This document shows positions 25,575 to 33,581 of a stretch of DNA of 48,258 nt, in pieces. The position numbers were made by a program, and so were the translations under genes. The stretch covers positions 1 through 48,258 of the forward strand of contig JAJEAL010000018.1 in assembly GCA_022822785.1 (NCBI GenBank), written 5' to 3'. This DNA is from Candidatus Poribacteria bacterium (GTDB lineage: Bacteria > Poribacteria > WGA-4E > PCPOR2b). The number at the start of each line of letters is the position of its first letter. Position 1 is the first letter of the stretch. The notes under the pieces were generated by a model, which did no database searches, had not been told where the DNA came from, and was given only the letters and a program-made list of their open reading frames with translations.

Positions 25575-27140
25575 TTATGCAGGCATCACTACCACTTCTA
25601 CTTCATCAATGACAATCTCATTGTCTGTATCAGCGGTGCTGTGTGTGAGTTGTACTGTTAGATAATTGTCCCCGTTGTTAAGCCATTTGTGATTCAGGTT
25701 GAACCACACGCTCGAAAACGGCGGCAGCGGTCGTCCAAACGTCTTCAATCGACCGTCTGGATGAAAGACGCGCTGAATGTCTCGGATTGCAGTACCGTTG
25801 AGTGCCACGACGATTTCATCTGTGGAGAGCAATCCCTGTGCGCTGAAGTATAGGACAGCTTGTGTTCCCTGTACCAAGCGCTCGCAGAGGCGGAAACGGT
25901 ACTGTCCGCTAGTGCCAGACGCCCGGGCGAGGATCGTCTTGTCGTCCTTCACGGCGCCGATTGGTGATGTGCCGCCCCATAGGGGATGGAAGCGATAGTG
26001 ACGTGTTCCACCTGCGACAGGTTTCGGGTCACGCAGATCACGCAGATAGCTCAATGAGAGTGGATAGCCTTCGACCGGTCCGGGGTAGCGGGCGGTTCCG
26101 CCCTTTCGTGCCCAATGATACTGATAGTTGAAGACAGAAATGCCATCGGCACCCGCGCCGTAGAAATTTTGTGCGAGCGCACGATAGTTTTCAGGTGTGA
26201 GCAGCGTTGTATCATCTCCTCGACACAACATGGGACTTAGCGTCGGGTACAACAGACAGTCCGATCCGCGTGTCAACTGGCTGAACTCCTCGTAGGGCGC
26301 GTTGAAATCGGCAAAGTGGAAGTCGCAGGGGCAGATGTAGTCAATGAGACCTTCCCGAATCCAAGTAGGGATGTCGAACCCCAAGTTGTGGCACTCCTCC
26401 AACCTTTGCGGGATCATCACCCCCAGCGTCAGGGTGTTCCGCTGCTGTGTGCCGCGCCGGTCCAACATCTCACGTACCCGCCGCAGGAAGTCGGTCATAA
26501 CCGGTTGACGGTCACGTGCAACATCGGTCGGAAAACAGTGTCCATGCCGAATATAGTTGAACAGCAAACCGTCAACGTCGAACCGTTCTACCACCTCAGC
26601 CGCGACGGAGAAGACATAATCCCGTACCGGTTCAAAGCTAAAGTCCTGACCGCCGGGAAATTCCTCCAGATGCCACGCGGGATTATCCAGTATGAAACGT
26701 GCACCCTGACCCCCGTTGCCGTGGCGGTCATTCATACGAAACTTTGCCACGAACTCCATACCTCGCTTGTGTGTTTGTTCGATCAGTACTTCCAAGGGTG
26801 TGATGCCGGCGTCCATCATAGGGACGAAACGCTGATGTTGGGGTCTTGCGTCGAACTCAAATCGGTCTGAACGGAAAAAGACCGTCCACCCCTGAGCATA
26901 GATCGCTTGTGCGTAGGTATCTATGCCGTGATACGCGAGGTTATCTACCCACTCAACCAGATTCTCCCGCCGGGCGGGATCCCGCCGCGCTGTCGCTGCA
27001 TCCGGCGTGTGAGCAACCTGCTGTCCCACCTGATAGAATGCCAGGTTCGACGGATCGCTAGTGTAGATTAGTCTCCGCTCTCCACGGGGGTCAAAAGTAG
27101 GTAGTGCCTGAGGTTCGGATTTTGCTGTTTCTTTAGTCAT
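25575..27140 (-). CDS. GHL10-like glycoside hydrolase family protein
   Basis: A 521-aa protein. The TIM-barrel part (~45-360) has the features of the GHL10/DUF187-type group: a WVDNLAYHGIDTYAQAIY segment, DAGITPLEVLIEQTHKRGMEFVAKFRMNDRHG, and RFDVDGLLFNYIRHGHCFP, equivalent to the family's YDVDGIHLDYIR strand. LTLGVMIPQ and WIREGLIDYICPCDFHF follow. The C-terminal ~130 residues form a beta-rich domain (YRFRLCERLVQGTQAVLYFSAQG...EIVVALNGTAIRD), probably a carbohydrate-binding-like sandwich. No signal peptide is seen from the ATG at 27140; an upstream extension with Cys/Arg-rich content overlaps the next gene's end and is rejected. The substrate is unknown. Confidence 0.8.
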   Translation of the reverse strand: MTKETAKSEPQALPTFDPRGERRLIYTSDPSNLAFYQVGQQVAHTPDAATARRDPARRENLVEWVDNLAYHGIDTYAQAIYAQGWTVFFRSDRFEFDARPQHQRFVPMMDAGITPLEVLIEQTHKRGMEFVAKFRMNDRHGNGGQGARFILDNPAWHLEEFPGGQDFSFEPVRDYVFSVAAEVVERFDVDGLLFNYIRHGHCFPTDVARDRQPVMTDFLRRVREMLDRRGTQQRNTLTLGVMIPQRLEECHNLGFDIPTWIREGLIDYICPCDFHFADFNAPYEEFSQLTRGSDCLLYPTLSPMLCRGDDTTLLTPENYRALAQNFYGAGADGISVFNYQYHWARKGGTARYPGPVEGYPLSLSYLRDLRDPKPVAGGTRHYRFHPLWGGTSPIGAVKDDKTILARASGTSGQYRFRLCERLVQGTQAVLYFSAQGLLSTDEIVVALNGTAIRDIQRVFHPDGRLKTFGRPLPPFSSVWFNLNHKWLNNGDNYLTVQLTHSTADTDNEIVIDEVEVVVMPA

Positions 27141-27286
27141 AGTTTTGTTGGACCTTAGGTTGTGGCGGATCGATACCGCCATACACATCGCACTCCACTG
27201 AAGCGCAAGCGTTAGACGTCTTGCGGTTCTATATACATGCCGTTCCGGTGCGGATCTGCTGTCTCTATCAGCAGAGGATACGCCTC

Positions 27287-29926
27287 CTACTTGAGGATGA
27301 CCATCTTCCGGGTGGCAGAATAATCGCTTGCGGACAGACAATAGAAATACACGCCACTTGCCACCGGTTCTCCGAGCGCGTTTCTGCCATCCCAGTAGAT
27401 CGCCTTTGACCGATTCGCATAGATTCCCGCATGTTGATGTCCCACGTCCAACTTACGGATAACCTGACCGCTACCGTTATAGATGGTCAGTGCCACGGAA
27501 GTATCCACCGCCAACTGATACGGAATCCACGTTTCCGGGTTAAAAGGGTTCGGATAGTTCGGTAACAGCTCCGTCTCAGTTGGGATTACGGATATCAAAA
27601 GTTGTTCAAGCACCGCAAGCCCCCGTTTCACGATTGGATCGCTGTCCTCAAGGAGGCTTACGTCCGTCAGCCACCCCTGAATAGTTGCCGCTGTGAGTGT
27701 TACCTGTGGATGTACTGCAGGCGAGGCTGGTATATCACCAAACATGCCTGCAACCAAGAACAAGTCCACAACATCGACAACCCCATCTCCGCTCACATCC
27801 GTTGCCAAATTGATTCCCCTGTTCCCAAATGCCGATCCAACCAAGACCAAATCCAAAATATTCACGCTTCCGTCGTTGTTGACATCCGCTGCAAGCGATG
27901 GGGATTCCGCGTCGGAGATGGCGTGAAAAGTGACCGTCCCCTCAACGCCGGTGGCGGATACCTCGACGGTATTTGCTTCCAGATGGGGCCCTAGCGTGAG
28001 CGTACTCTGTGCGCTGCCGTTAGGATTGGTAGTTGTGCGTGTGAGGCTGAGCGTTCCACCCCCCGCGATGACAGCAAACGTTACCGGCACCCCCGCAACT
28101 ACTGAACCGTTTTCATCTTGTACTTCAACAACAAATGGGTGAGACAGCGGCGCAGAGAACATACCACCCTGGTTGTCGCCTGATATTTTCAAAAGAGCAG
28201 GATGGGCTTGATCATCAAAGTATACCCGTACCCCCTGGCTTTGGAGGGTTGGAATATGCGTGTGCACCGATAGATGGCTCAGGGGATTCCCTTGCACATA
28301 AACCGTATCCCCTCTTCCTAGTCCTGTGTTTGCCAACAGCGGCGAGATATCCGAGATATTGTTGCTAGACAGATCCACCCACCTTAGACCGGTCAATCCC
28401 GCCACCGGGGAGATGTCTGAGATATTGTTACTGAGCAGATCCACTCCTGTCAGGTTAGTTGCCCTCTCAAGTCCTGTCAAATCCCGAATACGTGCCCCCG
28501 GTGCTTCAAGACAGGTAAAGGTGAGCATCTCCGTCGGGGCGATTGGCTCTCCCGCTGCTTTTCCAAGACCGATTTCCACCGCATCCCGAAAATTGGGGTC
28601 AGGGATACTCACCGCAGCCCCCACCACAGCGGTAAAGGTGACCGTATCCTCAATTCCAGCGACAGATACCTCGACGCTGTTTGTTCCTCGGTTCGGTCCC
28701 AAGGTTAGTCGACTACCTGCCCTGCCGTTACGGTTGGTCTCCGCCTCCGTTACACTGAGCATTCCACCGCCAGCAGTGAGGGTAAATGTGACCGGAACCT
28801 TCCCGCGCGGGGAGCCGTCATTCACATCTCGCACTTGAACCACAAAGGAGAAGGGCAATGGCGTATTGGGTAAGCCGTGCTGGTTATCGCCTGAGCTTTT
28901 CGATAGCGGTTGAAGCGTTCTGGAGAAGAGGACAAAGTTTGTCCGCTCCACATCTCCATTCATATCAACGGCTGCAACAGCGATCGGCTGCACCGCGGGT
29001 TTAGACAGATTTGTAGCGCTATTGGACGGAATTATGCCATCATAGTCCAGTTTAACTGTGACATCTCTTTCACCTTCCAATCCCCAGCACGTTTTTACTT
29101 CGAGAGATCCGGCAGCGCCATGTGGTACTACCGTTGTGACAAATAGAAGCACTTGCCGAAGCCCCTCTGAATCGCTGATTTTGAGTTGAAGCGGGGTGAT
29201 TTTTGCGCTTATCGGATATTGAGGTGATGAAATAAGCTCGATTTGGGCCCCCTGTCCCGCTTCAGTGGGGATATCAGGGTTGAAATAGGGATGTGCGGAC
29301 AAATATTCGGCATGGCACGAGGATAACTGATTTCGCCCCGGACCATACGACATGATGTAAGCGCCATCGCTAAAATCGTGGAACAACCCGAAGGCGTGTC
29401 CCAGTTCATGTGTCGCCAATTGCCGACTAAAGCCGCTAAAAACCAACCCATATCCTCCATATTTCCCCCGTTTCCCCCCAAACCCGCGCCGACAACTATT
29501 GCCACGAATCCTGTTTATGCTATTGTCCACCACGATGAGGTAAATGTTCTCCCAACGATTAAATGCTAAGTCAATCTCTGTGAGCACAGTGCCTAACGTA
29601 TCGGCGAGATAGTAACGATCGGGGTGTTGCCCATCTAGGTGATGCACCATCGGTTCACCTTGCGCGTCGGTTTCAATGCGGAAGGTCGTCTCTCCGTAGC
29701 CGTGCACCTCCATCTGCTCCGCATAGAATGTTTGAATCTTGCGAATCTCGTCTTTTGTCCGTTCAACCACGTTAGCGCGATACGGTCGGTCGTTGGGGGT
29801 AAAGTAGATTAGTCGTACCGTGCGCGGTTCGCCAATGTTTATATCAGCGTCTACCATTTTGAAGACGCTGCCGGTTAGATAGATTACTATCGCATACAAA
29901 GGGAAACGAAAAATATATTTTATCAT
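27287..29926 (-). CDS. Secreted metzincin-like metalloprotease with Big_1, LRR and dockerin-like domains and a C-terminal sorting-type tail
   Basis: An 879-aa modular exported protein. After a hydrophobic N-terminus comes a zinc-protease domain: HELGHAFGLFH (173-183) supplies three zinc ligands and IMSYG (191-195) the Met-turn, as in metzincins. Next are an invasin-like Big_1 domain (VPVTFTLTAGGGMLSV...), short leucine-rich repeats (two NNISDISP units), a second Big_1 domain, and two Asp-rich dockerin-type loops (DVNNDGSVNILDLVLVGSAF, DVSGDGVVDVVDLFLVAGMF). The C-terminal ~90 residues contain LPNYPNPFNPETWIPYQL and end in a FlgD/T9SS-like beta-sandwich (SGVYFYCLSAS..RKMVILK), the Poribacteria-type tail. 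ATG 29926 is chosen; a TTG at 29962 with GAGGTGG upstream is an alternative adding 12 residues. Confidence 0.85.
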   Translation of the reverse strand: MIKYIFRFPLYAIVIYLTGSVFKMVDADINIGEPRTVRLIYFTPNDRPYRANVVERTKDEIRKIQTFYAEQMEVHGYGETTFRIETDAQGEPMVHHLDGQHPDRYYLADTLGTVLTEIDLAFNRWENIYLIVVDNSINRIRGNSCRRGFGGKRGKYGGYGLVFSGFSRQLATHELGHAFGLFHDFSDGAYIMSYGPGRNQLSSCHAEYLSAHPYFNPDIPTEAGQGAQIELISSPQYPISAKITPLQLKISDSEGLRQVLLFVTTVVPHGAAGSLEVKTCWGLEGERDVTVKLDYDGIIPSNSATNLSKPAVQPIAVAAVDMNGDVERTNFVLFSRTLQPLSKSSGDNQHGLPNTPLPFSFVVQVRDVNDGSPRGKVPVTFTLTAGGGMLSVTEAETNRNGRAGSRLTLGPNRGTNSVEVSVAGIEDTVTFTAVVGAAVSIPDPNFRDAVEIGLGKAAGEPIAPTEMLTFTCLEAPGARIRDLTGLERATNLTGVDLLSNNISDISPVAGLTGLRWVDLSSNNISDISPLLANTGLGRGDTVYVQGNPLSHLSVHTHIPTLQSQGVRVYFDDQAHPALLKISGDNQGGMFSAPLSHPFVVEVQDENGSVVAGVPVTFAVIAGGGTLSLTRTTTNPNGSAQSTLTLGPHLEANTVEVSATGVEGTVTFHAISDAESPSLAADVNNDGSVNILDLVLVGSAFGNRGINLATDVSGDGVVDVVDLFLVAGMFGDIPASPAVHPQVTLTAATIQGWLTDVSLLEDSDPIVKRGLAVLEQLLISVIPTETELLPNYPNPFNPETWIPYQLAVDTSVALTIYNGSGQVIRKLDVGHQHAGIYANRSKAIYWDGRNALGEPVASGVYFYCLSASDYSATRKMVILK

Positions 29927-29991
29927 AAATTGCTCGGGCGTGTTCAGATAAAAGTAAACCAAGGTGCCACCTCGATTAGGAGGGCGATTCG

Positions 29992-30010
29992 CGTTTCACG
30001 CCTCACGTTT
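29992..30010. repeat. Dispersed repeat CGTTTCACGCCTCACGTTT, copy 1
   Basis: A 19-bp sequence identical to 33467-33485. It lies in the gap between the metalloprotease gene and the CoA-transferase gene. Shorter relatives occur at 31299-31314 (TTTCACGTTTTACACG) and 31969-31994. The function is unknown. Confidence 0.7.
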
Positions 30011-30020
30011 TGTCGTGTAT

Positions 30021-31238
30021 TTAGAGGACCCCCTTCTGACGGAGGGCCGCTATCTCTTGGGGCGACATGTTGAGGTAATCTCTGAGGGTTTCCTCCGTAT
30101 GTTCGCTCAGCTTTGGGCCGCGATGATGGTCAATCTCGGAATCGCTGATTTTAATCGGGCTTGCCACCTGACGCGCAACGCCAAACTCCGGATGCGGGAT
30201 CTCAAGCACCATCTCGTCTTCAGCTACCTGTGGGTCACGGAATGCCTCCTCAACCGTGTTAACAGGGGCGCACGGCACTTCACCTTTGAGCAGTTCTAAC
30301 CACTCGATGGTTGTCCGTTGGCGAAACAGATTTTTCAGGATCGGCACTAAGGTTTCACGATTCTCCAACCTGTCTGCGAACCCCCTAAAACGTGGGTCTG
30401 CCGCCAGTTCCGGTGCCCCCAGAATCCGCACCAGACTTTGATAGAAACTCTGCTTGGCGCACGCCACAACAATCCAGCTATCCTTTGTAGGCATCACCTG
30501 AAACGGTATTTGAGATGGATGCGAGGAATCCGCCATCCGCTGCGGCTGATACCCCTTTGTCAGATGCCAAGCCCCGACGTATCCTAACTGTGACAGGGCG
30601 GTATCGAATAGATTCACATCGACATCGCAGCCGAGACCGGTGTCCCGTGCCCGCAGGAGGGCACTGACCAAGCCGAGGACTGCCATGACCCCCGCGCTTA
30701 GATCGACCAGCGATAGGCCTGTCTTCTGCGGTGGAGAATCCGGTTCGCCGGTGATACTCATCCAGCCGGCGTATCCTTGCATCAAATAATCGTAGCCCGG
30801 TTCTGCAGCACGGGAACCGCTGCGTCCGAAGGCGGAGAGGGAGCAGCACACAATTGACGGCTTCACCTTTCCGAGAGCTGCATAGTCCAAGCCGAGTTTA
30901 GCCGGCAGATCGCCGCGCAGGTTATTGAAAACGCTGTCCGAGATGGATACCAGTCGGTGGAAAATCTCAATTGTGTCGGGGTGCTGCAGATTCAGGGTGA
31001 CACTCTTTTTATTTCGGTTGAAGCTCTGAAAATAAACGCTGTCTTGCTCAACCGTGTAGGGAGGCACATAACGCGCTACATCTCCACCTGTGTCAGGATT
31101 TTCGATTTTGATAATCTCTGCCCCCAAATCTGCGAGCATCATGGTGCCCCAGGGACCTGCGCCAAACTGCTCGACCGAAAGGATCCGTACCCCCTCCAAC
31201 GGTGGGCGAGCCCCGGTATTATTTTTAACTGCTGTCAT
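30021..31238 (-). CDS. CaiB/BaiF family III CoA-transferase
   Basis: A 405-aa cytoplasmic enzyme that moves CoA between carboxylic acids. Features: LEGVRILSVEQFGAGPWGTMMLADLGAEIIKIENPDTGGD, then NRNKKSVTLNLQ, SAFGRSG, GYDYLMQGYAGWMSITGE and GLSLVDLSAG, where Asp179 is the catalytic aspartate of the family. The length is normal. ATG 31238 is preferred over ATG 31271 because AAGGA stands 7 nt before the former and nothing useful before the latter. It lies 117 bp downstream of a MaoC-type hydratase gene, suggesting a joint role in activating and hydrating an organic acid (for example a mesaconate- or crotonate-like acid). The substrates cannot be inferred. Confidence 0.92.
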   Translation of the reverse strand: MTAVKNNTGARPPLEGVRILSVEQFGAGPWGTMMLADLGAEIIKIENPDTGGDVARYVPPYTVEQDSVYFQSFNRNKKSVTLNLQHPDTIEIFHRLVSISDSVFNNLRGDLPAKLGLDYAALGKVKPSIVCCSLSAFGRSGSRAAEPGYDYLMQGYAGWMSITGEPDSPPQKTGLSLVDLSAGVMAVLGLVSALLRARDTGLGCDVDVNLFDTALSQLGYVGAWHLTKGYQPQRMADSSHPSQIPFQVMPTKDSWIVVACAKQSFYQSLVRILGAPELAADPRFRGFADRLENRETLVPILKNLFRQRTTIEWLELLKGEVPCAPVNTVEEAFRDPQVAEDEMVLEIPHPEFGVARQVASPIKISDSEIDHHRGPKLSEHTEETLRDYLNMSPQEIAALRQKGVL

Positions 31239-31298
31239 GTATCGTTCCTTCATTTCAGTTTGTCGTGCCATAATTTATAGGAGGTGATTTAGGGTTCA

Positions 31299-31357
31299 TT
31301 TCACGTTTTACACGCTACGAGTAGAAGAGCTGAGCTCTTGTCAAAAACTCGGTTTCT
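31299..31357. repeat. Intergenic repeat cluster: TTTCACG element, palindrome and AAAACTCGGTTTCT element
   Basis: TTTCACGTTTTACACG (31299-31314) resembles the 19-bp dispersed repeat. AAGAGCT-G-AGCTCTT (31325-31339) is a perfect palindrome. AAAACTCGGTTTCT (31344-31357) is the exact inverse of AGAAACCGAGTTTT at 44942-44955. The last one runs into the stop codon of the MaoC gene. Confidence 0.55.
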
Positions 31358-31871
31358 AAGCGATTTCAGGGAACAGATTCCTTTTCGGGGCACTGTCCCG
31401 TTTATAGACCATGATAGCTCGCACAAGGTCAATGACCACCGCTCCGTCCTGATTAATCCCCCGCGAGCGGACTCGCACGATACCCGCTTCGGGATAGGAG
31501 TTTGACTCGCGCTTCGATAGCACCTCCGTTTCGGAGTAGAGCGTATTCCCTATAAAAACGGGGTGCGGCAGCTTAATCTCCTCCCACCCCAGATTTGCCA
31601 GCGCGTTCTCACTGACATCGGGTACACTCATGCCGGTAATCAGTGCTAGTGTGAAGGTGCTATTGACCAGAATCTCCCCCCACTTTGTCTGCTCGGCGTA
31701 GTGTCGGTCAAAATGTAGCGGGTTGGTATTGTGGGTGAGTTGAGTAAACAACGCGTTATCCGCTTCCGTGACCGTATGTCCAAATCGGCTTCGATAAACG
31801 GCTCCGACTTCAAAATCTTCGTAAAAGCGCCCCTGCCATCCCGTTTGAATTTTGTCTTTGGATTTTGGCAT
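31356..31871 (-). CDS. MaoC-family (hot-dog) dehydratase
   Basis: A 171-aa enoyl-CoA hydratase-like protein. The hydratase-2 motif appears as FTQLTHNTNPLHFDRHYAEQTKWGEILV (residues ~42-70), with Asn50 and His53 at the active-site place; the usual leading Asp of TGDxNPLH is replaced (THNTNPLH). Then FTLALITGMS and LPHPVFIGNTLYSETEVL follow, as in mesaconyl-CoA hydratase-type MaoC proteins. It would add or remove water on a 2-enoyl-CoA. The gene precedes the family III CoA-transferase on the same strand, supporting a CoA-ester pathway. Confidence 0.88.
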   Translation of the reverse strand: MPKSKDKIQTGWQGRFYEDFEVGAVYRSRFGHTVTEADNALFTQLTHNTNPLHFDRHYAEQTKWGEILVNSTFTLALITGMSVPDVSENALANLGWEEIKLPHPVFIGNTLYSETEVLSKRESNSYPEAGIVRVRSRGINQDGAVVIDLVRAIMVYKRDSAPKRNLFPEIA

Positions 31872-31887
31872 CTGTCTCTCCGGTTGT

Positions 31888-31994
31888 TAGTTCATTGGTT
31901 TATTGGTTCATTGGTAGGGTCGTGGTTACGGCACACGACGTGTGCCTACTACTTTGGTTCATTCTGTTTTTACGTTTCATGTATCACGTTTCGC
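31888..31994. repeat. Repeat-rich intergenic stretch (TTCATTGGTT units and CACGTTTC units)
   Basis: Two TTCATTGG units lie at 31891-31914 around a TTTATTGG variant, followed by a short palindrome CACACGACGTGTG (31932-31944), and by TACGTTTCATGTATCACGTTTC near 31971-31992. Similar TTCATTGGTTCAT units are found at 6222-6234, 41136-41160 (inverse) and 43289-43301. This ~220-bp space between divergent genes holds the smpB promoter at its right end. Confidence 0.5.
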
Positions 31995-32051
31995 GTCCCT
32001 TTTACCTATAACTCTACAACGGATACGAGGAATAATCAACCTTTTTTGCCC

Positions 32052-32080
32052 TTGCACCGCTTTCGTGCATGTGCTATAAT
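32052..32080 (+). promoter_or_regulatory. smpB promoter, giving a near-leaderless transcript
   Basis: TTGCAC (32052-32057), a 17-bp spacer and TATAAT (32075-32080), with extended -10 TGC. The start point would fall at about 32086-32088, 2-4 nt before the smpB ATG at 32090. Confidence 0.75.
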
Positions 32081-32089
32081 TCACACATT

Positions 32090-32554
32090 ATGAAAGCTGC
32101 GAAGCCTACTAAGACCACGGGGCCAGTTGCCCAAAATAAGAAAGCGCGGTACGATTATCACCTGATGGACCGTTTCGAGGCGGGGATAGTGCTTCAGGGA
32201 ACGGAGGTCAAGGCGATACGTGCCGGTAGAATGAATTTGACCGATAGCTACGCTCGCGTTGACGAAGGCGAGGTCTTTCTAATGGATGCCCATATCGGCC
32301 CCTATGAGCAGGGCAATCGTGAAAATCATGAACCCAAGCGCAAACGGAAGCTCCTGCTGAACCGGAGGGAGATTAAACGGATCGACGGAAGGACCCGACC
32401 CACGGGCATGACAATTGTACCGACGAAAGCCTATTTCAGTAACGGTAGGGTAAAGGTCGAAATTGCGGTGGCGCGTGGCAAGCACGATTACGATAAACGC
32501 GAAGATATACAGCGGGAAGTCGATCAACGGGCAATTCAGTCATATATGAGGTAG
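32090..32554 (+). CDS. smpB: SsrA-binding protein SmpB
   Basis: A 154-aa tmRNA-binding protein that delivers alanyl-tmRNA to stalled ribosomes. Features: NKKARYDYHLMDRFEAGIVLQGTEVKAIRAGRMNLTDSYARV (OB-fold tmRNA binding), NHEPKRKRKLLLNRREIKRI, PTKAYFSNGRVKVEIAVARGKHDYDKRE, and a basic C-terminal tail that enters the mRNA path. The length is standard. ATG 32090 is chosen over ATG 32069, which would lie upstream of the expected transcription start and inside the -10 region. There is no Shine-Dalgarno site, in line with a leaderless mRNA. Its RNA partner ssrA is 0.5 kb downstream. Confidence 0.97.
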   Translation: MKAAKPTKTTGPVAQNKKARYDYHLMDRFEAGIVLQGTEVKAIRAGRMNLTDSYARVDEGEVFLMDAHIGPYEQGNRENHEPKRKRKLLLNRREIKRIDGRTRPTGMTIVPTKAYFSNGRVKVEIAVARGKHDYDKREDIQREVDQRAIQSYMR

Positions 32555-32597
32555 CACTTGTAGAGACCAATCATAGGTTAGGAGCACAAGAACAGTT

Positions 32598-33047
32598 ATG
32601 GCTCTGAAATTTCAGTGTAAAAGCTGCGGGAAAGACATTGCTGTTAGGTTCTTGGAAGCCGGTGCGACTGCCGAATGCAAAAGCTGTGGGGCAAATAATC
32701 CTGTTCCCGAATCCGCAGAAAAGATTAGTGACCAAGCCGCGAAGAGTATAAGCGAGGCTTCTGTTGCTGAAGCCGCGGAAAGTGCTAATGGCGGCCCCAC
32801 ACAAAGTCAAGGTGGGCCTACAATAGCTAAGGCATTACGCATAGTCGGTACACTATCAATAGGCTTCGGGGTTATCGCAGGAATAGCTGCAGCTGTAGGA
32901 GTGATAAACCAGCATCCCACACCCGATCAAACTATGGCATTGGCTATTAGCCTAGGTGTAACAGGATTTGGTCTAACGTTTTATTTCGGTACTCTTGGTG
33001 TGCTTTGCTTAGGCATTGCCAAAATTATTGAATTGCTGAGCAAATAG
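32598..33047 (+). CDS. Zinc-ribbon membrane protein, unknown
   Basis: A 149-aa protein. The N-terminal ~35 residues form a zinc ribbon with two CxxC knuckles (FQCKSCGKDI and AECKSCGANNP). An Ala/Ser/Glu-rich linker (~40-75) follows, then two hydrophobic helices (ALRIVGTLSIGFGVIAGIAAAVGV and ALAISLGVTGFGLTFYFGTLGVLCLG). The order suggests a cytoplasmic ribbon tethered to the membrane. The family is not recognised. It sits between smpB and ssrA and may be co-transcribed with smpB; a GGAG lies 13 nt upstream of ATG. A link with trans-translation is suggested only by position. Confidence 0.7.
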   Translation: MALKFQCKSCGKDIAVRFLEAGATAECKSCGANNPVPESAEKISDQAAKSISEASVAEAAESANGGPTQSQGGPTIAKALRIVGTLSIGFGVIAGIAAAVGVINQHPTPDQTMALAISLGVTGFGLTFYFGTLGVLCLGIAKIIELLSK

Positions 33048-33078
33048 ATAAAGTAGGGATAATTACCTGCTTGCATAC

Positions 33079-33433
33079 GGGGGTGAAAAGGTTTCGACGG
33101 GAGTAGATGATATAAAGGTTGCATGTCGAGGTCTCCGCAGGCCTCGTTAAACAGGCGGAAACAATTTAATTGCCGATGAAGAATTGGCTCTAGCTGCTTA
33201 ATAAAGCGGCTCGTCCGGCTAATTTGCGGTCCCGTCGAGTTAGCCCGACGTCAACAAACGGGCTTTGCACCTTGCTTTCGCTCAAGGGGCAAGCTGCGAG
33301 ACTGAACTTGAGATAGTCCGCGGCGAATCCGGCATAAGGGAGTCCTGTGGACGAAACACCAAAACTTATGCTAAACATGTAGTAGCCTTTATTGAAGTGC
33401 TCTCGGACGCGGGTTCGATTCCCGCCACCTCCA
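33079..33433 (+). ncRNA. ssrA: Transfer-messenger RNA (tmRNA), one-piece
   Basis: The 5' end GGGGGTGAAAAGGTTTCG is the standard tmRNA opening. The acceptor stem GGGGGTG (33079-33085) pairs with CACCTCC (33426-33432), followed by the discriminator A at 33433. The T-arm GCGGGTTCGATTCCCGC lies just before the acceptor's 3' strand. The 3' CCA is not encoded (TCT follows), so it must be added by CCA-transferase. The internal reading frame is at 33154-33204 and ends with TAA TAA. At ~355 nt it has the usual size of a one-piece tmRNA with four pseudoknots, whose individual stems I did not trace. Together with smpB it forms the ribosome-rescue system. Confidence 0.95.
33154..33201 (+). other. tmRNA tag-peptide reading frame
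   Basis: Starting from the GGC at 33154 as the probable resume codon, the frame encodes GGNNLIADEELALAA and stops at TAA (33199-33201), followed by a second TAA. The LALAA ending is the ClpXP/Tsp degron. If the resume codon is GGA at 33157 the tag is one residue shorter. Confidence 0.8.
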
Positions 33434-33466
33434 TCTTTTTTAGTACATTCGTTCATTTTGTTTTCA

Positions 33467-33485
33467 CGTTTCACGCCTCACGTTT
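33467..33485. repeat. Dispersed repeat CGTTTCACGCCTCACGTTT, copy 2
   Basis: 19 of 19 bases are identical to 29992-30010. This copy lies between ssrA and the promoter region of the membrane-stress cluster. Confidence 0.7.
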
Positions 33486-33494
33486 CATCTCCCA

Positions 33495-33535
33495 TAAATG
33501 GCAATATCCTTGTAGCCTCTGTTTGTCACAATTGA
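33495..33535 (+). promoter_or_regulatory. Sigma54-like promoter block A (upstream of pspA-like 1)
   Basis: TGGCAATATCCTTGTA at 33499-33514 fits the -24/-12 layout (TGGC-N7-TTG with the correct spacing); the -12 GC is GT here. The 20-nt core TAAATGGCAAyATyCTTGTA and parts of the following ~20 nt recur upstream of the DUF151 gene (37277-37315). The motif ends 68 nt before the GTG start. Confidence 0.5.
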
Positions 33536-33581
33536 GTTAATCATTTTGACCGTCAACAATGTTACAAGGAGGAACTGAACC

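Noticed and set aside
33154-33201. Separate small protein gene within ssrA
   Set aside because: It is the tmRNA tag frame, used only in trans-translation.
33079-33433. tRNA gene at the 3' part of ssrA
   Set aside because: The T-arm and acceptor strand belong to the tmRNA, which pairs with the 5' GGGGGTG; there is no anticodon arm. No true tRNA was noticed in the window.
29992-33485. CRISPR array
   Set aside because: Repeats are dispersed over kilobases without regular spacers, and no cas genes are present.
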